Source: Novosphingobium resinovorum
Lineage (GTDB): Bacteria > Pseudomonadota > Alphaproteobacteria > Sphingomonadales > Sphingomonadaceae
Direction: 5' to 3'
Assembly: GCF_027922145.1 (NCBI RefSeq)
Contig: NZ_BSFC01000011.1
Location: forward strand, 496,001-560,000
DNA: 64,000 bases
Shown in pieces: positions 16,259 through 23,660 of this stretch; position 1 is the first letter of the stretch; each line of letters starts with the position of its first letter. Position numbers and translations under genes: made by a program. The notes under the pieces were generated by a model. It was given only the letters and a program-made list of their open reading frames with translations. It did not search any database and had not been told where the DNA came from.

Positions 16259-16492
16259 ATGGGCATGACCGCTACCGAAATCGAGACCATGATCCGCGCC
16301 GCGCTGCCGGACGCGGAAGTCACGATCACCGACCTCGCCGGGGACAACGACCACTACGCCGCGCACGTCGTCTCGGCCGCCTTCACGGGCCGCCCCCGCG
16401 TCGCGCAGCACAAGATGGTCTACGAAGCGCTGGGCGGCCGCATGGGCGGCGTCCTTCACGCCTTGCAACTCACCACCGCCGTCCCCAACTGA
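16259..16492 (+). CDS. BolA/IbaG family protein
   Basis: The 77-residue protein has the BolA fold signature: DAEVTITDLAGDNDHYAAHVVS followed by AFTGRPRVAQHKMVYEAL, with His in RVAQHKMVY as the usual conserved residue. BolA-type proteins form Fe-S complexes with monothiol glutaredoxins, and a CGFS glutaredoxin is encoded 31 bp downstream. The pair probably handles Fe-S delivery or iron sensing. Confidence 0.93.
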   Translation: MGMTATEIETMIRAALPDAEVTITDLAGDNDHYAAHVVSAAFTGRPRVAQHKMVYEALGGRMGGVLHALQLTTAVPN

Positions 16493-16523
16493 CGCAAGCA
16501 TACTACTCAAGGGTTTTACTGAA

Positions 16524-16853
16524 ATGTCCGACGTCAATGCCCGTATCGGCGATATCGTAAAGAGCAACGACGTGGTCCTCTTCATGAAGGGCACCCCGCT
16601 GTTCCCGCAGTGCGGCTTCTCCAGCCGCGCGATCGCCATCCTCGAACACCTCGGCGTGCCTTACGAGACCGTCGATGTGCTACAGGACATGGAAATCCGC
16701 CAGGGCATCAAGTCCTACTCGGACTGGCCGACGATCCCCCAGCTCTACGTCAAGGGCGAGTTCCTCGGCGGCAGCGACATCATGATGGAGATGTACGAGG
16801 CCGGCGAACTGCACCAGCTCATGACCGACAGCGGGATCGCTGCGCAGGGCTGA
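16524..16853 (+). CDS. grxD: Monothiol glutaredoxin Grx4 (CGFS type)
   Basis: The 109-residue protein carries the CGFS active site at residues 30-33 ([10 protein letters not shown]), the glutathione-binding WPTIPQLYV motif and [13 protein letters not shown] glutaredoxins bridge a 2Fe-2S cluster with a BolA partner. It is downstream of bolA and followed by a terminator. Confidence 0.96.
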   Translation: MSDVNARIGDIVKSNDVVLFMKGTPLFPQCGFSSRAIAILEHLGVPYETVDVLQDMEIRQGIKSYSDWPTIPQLYVKGEFLGGSDIMMEMYEAGELHQLMTDSGIAAQG

Positions 16854-16878
16854 TCTGCCGACAGCACCGGATTACGAA

Positions 16879-16906
16879 GGCTCGGGAAGCGATTCCCGGG
16901 CCTTTT
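16879..16906 (+). terminator. Rho-independent terminator after grxD
   Basis: The stem GGCTCGGGAA/TTCCCGGGCC (one G-T pair) with a GCGA loop spans 16879-16902 and is followed by TTTT. Confidence 0.88.
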
Positions 16907-16913
16907 CATCGCC

Positions 16914-17032
16914 CGTCATCGCGGACCTGATCCGGGATCGCTGGCCGTGAACAGCGGCGCCTGCGTCAAGGCGCCTCGCGGCCTGCACCGGGCTAAAGAC
17001 AGCCACCGGTACCGGACAAAGCTGGGACGACG
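16914..17032. repeat. Degenerate copy of the CGTCGTCCCGGACTTGATC palindrome
   Basis: It has GACCTGATCCGGGATCGCTGGCCGTGAACAG-like sequence at the left and GGGACGACG at the right, with many mismatches between the arms. It resembles the intact element at 10705-10825. Together with the hairpin at 17061 it makes up most of the gene-free stretch 16854-17295; I see no gene there. Confidence 0.65.
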
Positions 17033-17060
17033 AATGCCTGGATGTATGGGGAACCCCGGG

Positions 17061-17094
17061 GAGGCGGGGCCGGGAGACTGTCCGGCCCCGCCTC
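17061..17094. other. 13-bp perfect stem-loop
   Basis: GAGGCGGGGCCGG (17061-17073) pairs exactly with 17082-17094 around an 8-nt loop. No T-run follows on either strand. It could be a bidirectional stop signal or an mRNA end; function is unknown. Confidence 0.5.
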
Positions 17095-17295
17095 TATCGA
17101 GACTGCTTCTCTCGGGGTACGATACTTCATAAGCATGGCCTGTGCCAGTTCTGATTTTTCCCGAAAATCAGCCATTTCTTCGGTTCACGTGTCAGCGCGT
17201 GCGTCATGCCTTGTAAATTCTGCCGACACTGCCACCTGAGTCGCCTGGCGCTTTTCCGCTTGCGTGCCCCTTCCCCAGCGGCAAGATCGGCGGCA

Positions 17296-18090
17296 ATGAT
17301 CCAGACCGCTCCCTCCGACCAGCCGATGCCGACAGACGGCCCCGCCGTCGTCCCTGCCGCCACCGTGGTGGTGTTCCGCCACGCCGCCGACGGCGGACCG
17401 CCCGAACTGCTGATGCTCCAGCGCTCGGACGGCATGCGCTTCGCGGGCGGAGCGGCGGTGTTTCCCGGCGGCCGCGTCGATCCCGCAGACCGCGAACTCG
17501 CCCGCCGCCTGCTGCCCGGCGAATCGGAGGAGATCGCCTCCGCCCGCATCGCCGCGATCCGCGAGACGCTGGAGGAAGCGGGCCTCATGATCGCCACCCG
17601 CGCCCCCGTCACCGCCCGCGAAGCCGCAGAAGCGCGGGCGATGCTGCTGGAGGTCGGCCGGCTCGACACCGTGCTGGAGCGCTTCGGCTGGGAACTGGAC
17701 CCGCAGGCGCTGACCTTCTTCGCGCACTGGTGCCCCTTGTGGGAGAAGGCCTTCGACACGCGCTTCTTCGTCGCCGACATCGGCACCGGCGCGGTGGACG
17801 TCACGGTCGATGCCACCGAGAACTCGCGCCTGTTCTGGGCGAGCGCCGCCGATGCTCTGGCGATGGCCGATCGGGGCGAGATTTCGGTGATCTTTCCGAC
17901 CCGCCGCAATCTCGACCGCCTTGCGCAGTACGCCGATCATACCGAAGCGCTGGCCGACATCGCCGCCCACCCCGTCGTCCGCATCCACCCCGAGTTGGAA
18001 ATGCGCGAGGACGGCGAATGGCTCGTCATCCCTGCCGGGCTCGGTTATCCGGTGCTGGGCCAGCTCAAGGCGACGGTGCGGCGCGGTTAG
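17296..18090 (+). CDS. NUDIX hydrolase, NUDT19-like
   Basis: The protein (264 residues from the ATG at 17296) has VVVFRHAADGGPPELLMLQR and the segment MRFAGGAAVFPGGRVD, then a NUDIX box spread around ARIAAIRETLEEAGLMI (about residues 90-106). A large insert separates the pieces, as in the NUDT19/coenzyme-A diphosphatase-like subgroup. Substrate cannot be read from sequence; nucleoside or CoA diphosphates are possible. It converges on the MFS gene with only 1 bp between the stops. Confidence 0.85.
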   Translation: MIQTAPSDQPMPTDGPAVVPAATVVVFRHAADGGPPELLMLQRSDGMRFAGGAAVFPGGRVDPADRELARRLLPGESEEIASARIAAIRETLEEAGLMIATRAPVTAREAAEARAMLLEVGRLDTVLERFGWELDPQALTFFAHWCPLWEKAFDTRFFVADIGTGAVDVTVDATENSRLFWASAADALAMADRGEISVIFPTRRNLDRLAQYADHTEALADIAAHPVVRIHPELEMREDGEWLVIPAGLGYPVLGQLKATVRRG

Positions 18091-18091
18091 G

Positions 18092-19414
18092 TCAGGCCGG
18101 TACGGCGGTCGGCTCCTGCCCTTTCGCACCACCCGCGGCGTAAAGACCGAGCGCGACCGCTGCCGCAAAGAACACGGCTATCGCCACGATCGCACCGTCG
18201 TAACTGCCGGTGACCGAATGGACCCGCGCCGCTCCCACGACGGCGACCGCGATGAACGGCAGCCCGATCAGCGTGTTGAGCCCAAAGCCCCGGCTGTAGC
18301 TCGCCTGTCCGAACGAATCGGTCAGCCCCTTGCCCAGCGTCGGGATCGCGCCCGCGCCGTGCATGCCGATGAGGCCGATCAACAGGGCCGCCATCCAGAA
18401 CGGCGGGTGCTGCAACAGCAGAGTCCACAGCACTGCACAGTCGAAACCGATGAGCGCCAGCGCCCTCGCCCCGCCGATGCGGTCGGCGATCCAGCCGAAC
18501 AGTATCGAGCCGGCAATCCCGACCAGCGACATGATCGACTGCAGCAGCGCCGCCTCGGGCCGGGTGAAGCCCCAGGAAAGCCCCATAGGCACCAGCAGCG
18601 AGCCCAGCAGCACCGAACTCGTCATGCTGGCCACCGCCGCCAGCGAGATCGCCCAGAAGCGCGGCCGCGCGAGCAGTTGCGCGACGCTGAACGATCCGTC
18701 GGCGGTGCGCTTCGCATCGGGTTCGGGCGCCAGCGTCTCGGTATGCCCCGGCGGGTGATCGATCGCCAGCAGCGCCAGCGGCAGCAGCAGCGCCGCCGCG
18801 ATCAGGCCGATGGACAGGTAGATCACGCTGGGCGAGACGACGGAAAGCGCCCGCTCCAGTGTCCACGGCACCACCGCGATCACCACCGGCAAGTGGACGA
18901 TACCCAGCGCCAACCCGCGATTGCGGTTGAACCAGCGTCCCACCAGCGTCGCCGGGCCGATCGATCCGGCGAGGCTCAGCGCAGGGCCGAAGCAAAGCCC
19001 GTAAGCCAGCAGGTAAAGCGCATAACTCTGCGTCCATGCCAGCGTGAGATAGCCCGCCACCGTCAGCAGCGCACCGACGAGCAACAACAGGCGGAGCGAA
19101 ACCTTCGCGATCAGCACGCCCACGAAAGGCGCGAGCACCGACGAGCCCACCAGCACCAGCGGGATGCCCGCCGCCGCCTCTTCCGCACTGACGCCGAGGC
19201 GTTGCTCGACCGAGGCCAGCATCAGCCCGAACGAGCCCATGACGGTGCCGATCACCATGTTGTGCGACACGCCCGCGATCACGCCCATGCGTACCGCAAG
19301 CGGATGGTTGGGAGCATCGCTCCCCGTTCCGACAGGTGCTGCCAAGCGCTCTCTCCCGATGCCTGAACCCAATGTTCCTGGCGTGCCGGCGATTGCATGC
19401 CGGTCTGTTCGCAA
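18092..19414 (-). CDS. MFS transporter
   Basis: The protein (up to 440 residues) has about twelve hydrophobic segments in two halves separated by a polar loop around PPGHTETLAPEPDAKRTADG, the layout of a major facilitator. The motif GRWFNRNRGLALG between helices 4 and 5 and GWIADRIGGAR in the second half are typical. It resembles oxalate/formate or monocarboxylate-type MFS carriers in general arrangement, but the substrate is unknown. The first 40 residues are polar and the true start may be downstream of 19414. Confidence 0.82.
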   Translation of the reverse strand: MRTDRHAIAGTPGTLGSGIGRERLAAPVGTGSDAPNHPLAVRMGVIAGVSHNMVIGTVMGSFGLMLASVEQRLGVSAEEAAAGIPLVLVGSSVLAPFVGVLIAKVSLRLLLLVGALLTVAGYLTLAWTQSYALYLLAYGLCFGPALSLAGSIGPATLVGRWFNRNRGLALGIVHLPVVIAVVPWTLERALSVVSPSVIYLSIGLIAAALLLPLALLAIDHPPGHTETLAPEPDAKRTADGSFSVAQLLARPRFWAISLAAVASMTSSVLLGSLLVPMGLSWGFTRPEAALLQSIMSLVGIAGSILFGWIADRIGGARALALIGFDCAVLWTLLLQHPPFWMAALLIGLIGMHGAGAIPTLGKGLTDSFGQASYSRGFGLNTLIGLPFIAVAVVGAARVHSVTGSYDGAIVAIAVFFAAAVALGLYAAGGAKGQEPTAVPA

Positions 19415-19493
19415 GAGAGTGCGGGGCTGCCGCTCGGCTTGGCCAGAACTTTCCGGCCGGATGAACGAGAATTCGCCGGGGCGACGTTATCGC

Positions 19494-19808
19494 TCAGACG
19501 CTGGCGTGCGATCCGTGCGTTGCGGCGATGTGCTCGAGCACCGGGCCGTAGAGCGGACGGTCAAACTCGACCCCGGCAAGGTCGCTGCTGACCCAGCGCA
19601 CCACGCCCGACATGCCTTCCATCCCCTTGGGCCGCACGATCAGGCGCGCGCCGACGCGGAAATAGATGCCGCGCATGCGCAGGCAGCAGCCCTCCACCGA
19701 GATGTCGGAAATCTCGCCGTCATCCCGCAGACCGCTCTGCGTGCGGCACTGAACGGCCAGCGCGACGGAGCGTCGCTGCGATCGCCGGGGAAGAACGGTG
19801 CGGGTCAT
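19494..19808 (-). CDS. PilZ-domain protein
   Basis: The 104-residue protein is essentially one PilZ domain. It has RRSQRRSVALAVQCR as the RxxxR-type c-di-GMP motif at the N-terminus and DISVEGCCLRM corresponding to the D/NxSxxG motif (about residue 35-45). PilZ proteins bind c-di-GMP and act as adaptors. The Arg pair and the D-S-G triad are present, so binding is plausible. The partner is not evident from the neighbours. Confidence 0.85.
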   Translation of the reverse strand: MTRTVLPRRSQRRSVALAVQCRTQSGLRDDGEISDISVEGCCLRMRGIYFRVGARLIVRPKGMEGMSGVVRWVSSDLAGVEFDRPLYGPVLEHIAATHGSHASV

Positions 19809-19919
19809 GAGCGGGAGAATACAACCGATCGGTTTATGATCGCTTAAACTTCATCGCGCGCCCGTTCGAACACGGTTCGAACTCAATCCGGGAAGCAGGG
19901 CGACCATTTCCGAAGACAA

Positions 19920-19996
19920 TGGCGCGCCCGACAGGGTTCGAACCTGTGACCCCAAGCTTAGAAGGCTCGTGCTCTATCCAGCTGAGCTACGGGCGC
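19920..19996 (-). tRNA. tRNA-Arg (anticodon TCT)
   Basis: The minus strand gives a complete 77-nt cloverleaf. The acceptor stem GCGCCCG/CGGGCGC has discriminator G and an encoded CCA at 19922-19920. There is a D-arm GCTCAGCTGGATAGAGC, the anticodon TCT (19962-19960) in loop CTTCTAA and a T-arm ACAGGTTCGAACCCTGT. Confidence 0.98.
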
Positions 19997-20094
19997 GCGC
20001 CGGATTTCCCATAGCGTGGTTACCGCGCGGCGCAAACCGCTGGCAGCGCAAACTTGTGCTTTGCGCTGCAGCAAAGCCACGTTACGCACAGGCA

Positions 20095-20847
20095 ATGACC
20101 GCCGCTACCGACGCTCCATCGCCTCTGTCCCGCCCCTTGTCACGCATCGACGGCCTTACCGGCGCCCGTCGGCACTTCCGCTATTTCGACTACGTGATGG
20201 CGGCCTTCGTCGCGATCCTGCTGCTGTCGAACCTGATCGGTGCGTCCAAGCTGGCGAATATCGGCGGCGTGACGTTCGGCGCGGGCATCCTGTTCTTCCC
20301 CGTCAGCTACGTCATCGGCGACGTGCTGACCGAAGTGTACGGCTATGCCAATGCCCGCCGCTGCGTCTGGGCGGGCTTCTTCGCGATGATCTTCATGGCC
20401 TTCATGAGCTTCGTCGTCGTCGCCATGCCGCCGGATTCCGGCTGGACCGGACAGGCCGCCTACGAAGCGGTATTCGGCTCGACCTGGCGCATCGTCCTCG
20501 CCTCGCTGACCGCGTTCTGGGCGGGTGAGTTCGTCAATTCCTTCGTCCTCGCCAAGATGAAGCTGATGACCGGCGGCAAGCACTTGTGGATGCGTACCAT
20601 CGGCTCGACGGTGGTGGGACAGGCCGCCGACAGCGCCCTGTTCTATCCCATCGCCTTCCTCGGCACCTGGACGCACGAGCAGGTGCTGACCGTCATGGTC
20701 ACCAACTGGGGCATGAAGGTGCTGTGGGAAGCGGTGCTGACGCCGGTAACTTACGTCGTCGTCGGCTGGCTAAAGAAGCGCGAGGGCGTCGAGGTGTTCG
20801 ACGACAATCTCGATTTCTCGCCTTTCGCCAAGGCAAAATCGGTCTGA
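20095..20847 (+). CDS. YhhQ/VUT-family queuosine precursor transporter
   Basis: From the ATG at 20095 the protein is 250 residues with about six membrane segments. Family motifs are LLLSNLIGASKLANIGGVTFGAG-type start, FFPVSYVIGDVLTEVYGY, WAGEFVNSFVLAKMK and GSTVVGQAADSALFYPIAF. YhhQ imports 7-cyano-7-deazaguanine for queuosine tRNA modification. The upstream part of the open frame crosses the tRNA gene and is not coding. Confidence 0.93.
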   Translation: MTAATDAPSPLSRPLSRIDGLTGARRHFRYFDYVMAAFVAILLLSNLIGASKLANIGGVTFGAGILFFPVSYVIGDVLTEVYGYANARRCVWAGFFAMIFMAFMSFVVVAMPPDSGWTGQAAYEAVFGSTWRIVLASLTAFWAGEFVNSFVLAKMKLMTGGKHLWMRTIGSTVVGQAADSALFYPIAFLGTWTHEQVLTVMVTNWGMKVLWEAVLTPVTYVVVGWLKKREGVEVFDDNLDFSPFAKAKSV

Positions 20848-20888
20848 ACGTTGTGAGCAGGGCGCTGAGCCGCGCTTTTTACAGGGCT

Positions 20889-20936
20889 GCCGCATTTTCC
20901 GAGTCGTCAGCTGTTTCCACCTGACTTGAAAATGCT
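20889..20936. repeat. Short inverted repeat GCATTTTC...GAAAATGC, copy 1
   Basis: GCCGCATTTTCCGAG at the left and CTTGAAAATGCTC at the right enclose a 28-bp centre between the 8-bp arms. It lies 17 bp before the recF start. A second copy with the same flanking bases is at 27021-27068. Confidence 0.75.
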
Positions 20937-20952
20937 CTAGGCCGCGCCGACC

Positions 20953-22053
20953 ATGCTCGACCGCATCCTCCTGTCCCGTTTCCGCAACCACCACGAGACC
21001 GCGGTGGAAGGCACGGCGCAGTTCAACCTGCTGGTCGGCGAGAACGGCGCCGGTAAAACCAACGTGCTGGAGGCGATCAGCCTGCTCGCGCCCGGACGCG
21101 GCCTCCGCCGGGCGCAGCTGGTGGACGTGCCCGCGCAGGACGGCGACGGCGGGTTCGCGGTGAACGCTGCACTGCGCATGCCCGGCCAAGGGGAAGGGAG
21201 CGAGCCCGTCCGCCTCGGCACCGGCGTCGCGGCGGAGCGTCCCGGGCGGCGGCTTGTGCAGGTGAACGGCGCGCAGGCATCCGCCCTGAGCCTGGCCGAG
21301 TGGCTCTCGATCGGCTGGCTGACCCCGGCGATGGACCGCCTTTTCGTCGAGAGCGCGGGCGCGCGGCGGCGGTTCCTCGACCGGCTGGTGCTGGCGATCG
21401 AGCCCGCCCATGCCGGCCATGCGGCGCGCCTGGAGACGGCACTGCGCGAGCGCAACCGCCTGCTGTCCGACGAACGTTCGCCCGATCCGCACTGGCTCGA
21501 CGCCATCGAGGTGCAGATCGCCGAGGCCGGGGCGCTGGTGGCGACGGCCCGCGCGCGCCTCGTCACCCGGCTGGAGGCGGCGCTGGCTCGGCTTCCCGAC
21601 ACGCCTTTCGCGCGCCCTTCGCTGACCTACCAGCCCGGCGGCCCGGTCGAGGCCGGTGCGCTTGCCATCGCCCTGCGCGACGGGCGGCCGCGCGAGCGGG
21701 CGGCCCAGCGCACCCTTACCGGCCCCCACCGCGACGAACTGGGGGTGACGATGGCGGGCAAAGGGCAAGCGGCAGCGGAATGCTCGACCGGCGAGCAGAA
21801 GGCGATGCTCATCGCCATCACTCTCGCGCATTCGCAGCTGCTGGAGGCAGATGGGGAGAACCGCCCGCGCCTGCTGCTGCTGGACGAGGTCGCCGCGCAT
21901 CTCGACCCGCTGCGGCGCGAGGCGCTGTTCGACCGGCTGCGGGCAGGCTCCGCGCAAGTCTGGCTGACGGGGACCGAGATCGCCCCGTTCGAGGCAATCG
22001 CGGCGGAAGCGGCGGTATGGGAGGTCAGCGCGGGGACGGTGCGGCGGGTCTGA
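20953..22053 (+). CDS. recF: DNA replication and repair protein RecF
   Basis: RecF is an SMC-like ATPase that, with RecO and RecR, loads RecA at gaps. The 366-residue protein shows Walker A GENGAGKT (residues 29-36), the ABC-type signature CSTGEQKAML near residue 276 and Walker B RLLLLDEVAAHLDP near 310. It is not next to dnaN or gyrB here, as is common in alphaproteobacteria. Confidence 0.96.
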   Translation: MLDRILLSRFRNHHETAVEGTAQFNLLVGENGAGKTNVLEAISLLAPGRGLRRAQLVDVPAQDGDGGFAVNAALRMPGQGEGSEPVRLGTGVAAERPGRRLVQVNGAQASALSLAEWLSIGWLTPAMDRLFVESAGARRRFLDRLVLAIEPAHAGHAARLETALRERNRLLSDERSPDPHWLDAIEVQIAEAGALVATARARLVTRLEAALARLPDTPFARPSLTYQPGGPVEAGALAIALRDGRPRERAAQRTLTGPHRDELGVTMAGKGQAAAECSTGEQKAMLIAITLAHSQLLEADGENRPRLLLLDEVAAHLDPLRREALFDRLRAGSAQVWLTGTEIAPFEAIAAEAAVWEVSAGTVRRV

Positions 22054-22063
22054 CCACTCGGTT

Positions 22064-22138
22064 GTCATTGCGAGCGTAGCGAAGCAATCCAGGGCAGTCT
22101 TGAGCCGCCTTGGATTGCTTCGCTACGCTCGCAATGAC
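22064..22138. repeat. Intergenic palindrome GTCATTGCGAGCGTAGCG, copy 1
   Basis: Arm 22064-22091 (28 bp) is the exact reverse complement of 22111-22138, with a 19-bp loop. A second copy with 32-bp arms is at 58434-58508. It lies between convergent genes (recF and the arylesterase) and could form a terminator-like hairpin in either direction. Confidence 0.92.
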
Positions 22139-22155
22139 GAAGTGAAGAGGGGACC

Positions 22156-22851
22156 TCACCTCTTCGGCAAAGCATCCGCCACATCGTCCACCGTCGCCGC
22201 CACGATCGCGTCTATGCCGATAGCCGTAGGATGCACGTGATCGCCCTGCATAAGATCCGGCTTGTCGATCACCGGCTGGAGGAAGAACGGCACCAGCACC
22301 GCGCCGTACTTCTCCGCCAGCTGCGGATAGATCGGGTTGAAACCCGAGGCATAGTCCCTGCCCAGGTTCGGCGCCGCCAGCATTCCGAGCAGCACCACGC
22401 CGATCTTCTCCTGCCGCAACCGCTGGAGGATCTTCTCCAGGTTCGCGCGCGTCTCGGCCGGGGGCAATGAGCGCAGCATGTCGTTGCCGCCGAGGCTGAT
22501 GATCACCAGTTCGGGCTTGGCCGGCTGGCTTTTCAGCGTGAAGTCGAGCCGCTGCAGCCCCGCCGCCGTGGTGTCGCCCGAGACCCCGGCATTGGCGATG
22601 CGCGCGTTGACACCCCGCGCGCGCAGGGCCTGTTCGAGCCGGTCGGGGTAGCTTTCGCCATCCTCCAGTCCGTAGCCCGCCAGCAGCGAATCCCCGAAGG
22701 CGAGTATCCTGCGCTCCGGCCCCATGACCGGTATCTGCGGCGGCGCATCGACGGCCGACCGGCTCTCCTGCACGGGCGGCGCCGGGGCCTTGTCGCAGGC
22801 GGAAAGCGCCAGGGTGGAGGCGGCAAGGAGAGCGAGGGAAACGAGGCGCAA
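22156..22851 (-). CDS. Arylesterase/lysophospholipase TesA-like SGNH hydrolase, lipoprotein
   Basis: The catalytic serine is in AFGDSLLAGYG, the oxyanion residues in SLGGNDMLR, and the Asp-His pair in GDHVHPTAIG, all SGNH blocks in the right order. A TTG at 22851 with AGGAG 7 bp upstream gives a 231-residue protein with a lipoprotein signal (LALLAASTLALSAC). An ATG just upstream is out of frame. It is divergent from an ABC transporter pair, the same arrangement as tesA with ybbA-ybbP in Escherichia coli. The substrate is an ester or acyl thioester, not determinable here. Confidence 0.92.
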   Translation of the reverse strand: MRLVSLALLAASTLALSACDKAPAPPVQESRSAVDAPPQIPVMGPERRILAFGDSLLAGYGLEDGESYPDRLEQALRARGVNARIANAGVSGDTTAAGLQRLDFTLKSQPAKPELVIISLGGNDMLRSLPPAETRANLEKILQRLRQEKIGVVLLGMLAAPNLGRDYASGFNPIYPQLAEKYGAVLVPFFLQPVIDKPDLMQGDHVHPTAIGIDAIVAATVDDVADALPKR

Positions 22852-22874
22852 GGCATTCTCCTGAAGGGACCGAC

Positions 22875-23660
22875 TTGTCGGATGCACTGGTGCTATCCCA
22901 TATGGGGATGGTGACAAGCCCTGCCCAAGCCCGCTCCGCCCTTTCCGGCACTCCTTCCCCCGCTTCCGACGACACTATTCTGGCCCGCGACCTGCGCCTG
23001 ACGCTGGGTTCCGGGGACAGTGCGGTCGAAATCCTCAAGGGGATCGACCTTTCCGTGCCCCGGGGCCAGACGCTGGCGCTGCTCGGTCCTTCGGGATCGG
23101 GCAAGTCGTCGCTGATGGCGGTGCTCTGCGGGCTGGAGCGCGCCAGTTCGGGCACGCTGGAGGTCGCCGGACAGGACTTCGTGGGGATGGACGAGGACGC
23201 CCTTGCCCGGGCGCGGCGCGGCAGGATCGGCATCGTCCTCCAGGCGTTCCACCTGCTGCCGACGATGACCGCGCTGGAAAACGTCGCCACGCCGCTGGAA
23301 CTCGCGGGAATGCCCGATGCCCGCGCGCGGGCCGAAGCGGAACTCACGGCGGTCGGGCTGGGCCATCGCCTGTCGCACTATCCCGCGCAGCTTTCCGGCG
23401 GCGAGCAGCAGCGCGTCGCCATCGCCCGCGCCCTCGCTCCCCGCCCGGCGCTGGTCTTCGCCGACGAGCCGACCGGCAACCTCGACGCCGCCACCGGCGC
23501 GGCAATAATCGACCTGCTTTTCGCCCGCCGGGCCGAGACCGGCGCGACCCTGCTCATCATCACTCACGACGAAAGCCTCGCCCACTGCTGCGAGCGCGTA
23601 GTGACCATCGGCGACGGCCAGATCGCCAGCGACATACGGGCAGGCGAACACCTTGGCTGA
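22875..23660 (+). CDS. ABC transporter ATP-binding protein, YbbA-like
   Basis: The protein has Walker [11 protein letters not shown]-loop VLQAFHLLP, signature [15 protein letters not shown], Walker [14 protein letters not shown] and H-loop ITHD, in the LolD/MacB-type family. A TTG at 22875 follows an AAGGGA site by 5 bp and gives 261 residues. The ATGs at 22902 and 22908 have only a poorly spaced GGGG. Its stop overlaps the start of the permease gene. YbbA-YbbP systems are MacB-like and do not necessarily import or export a small solute; the role is unknown. Confidence 0.93.
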   Translation: MSDALVLSHMGMVTSPAQARSALSGTPSPASDDTILARDLRLTLGSGDSAVEILKGIDLSVPRGQTLALLGPSGSGKSSLMAVLCGLERASSGTLEVAGQDFVGMDEDALARARRGRIGIVLQAFHLLPTMTALENVATPLELAGMPDARARAEAELTAVGLGHRLSHYPAQLSGGEQQRVAIARALAPRPALVFADEPTGNLDAATGAAIIDLLFARRAETGATLLIITHDESLAHCCERVVTIGDGQIASDIRAGEHLG

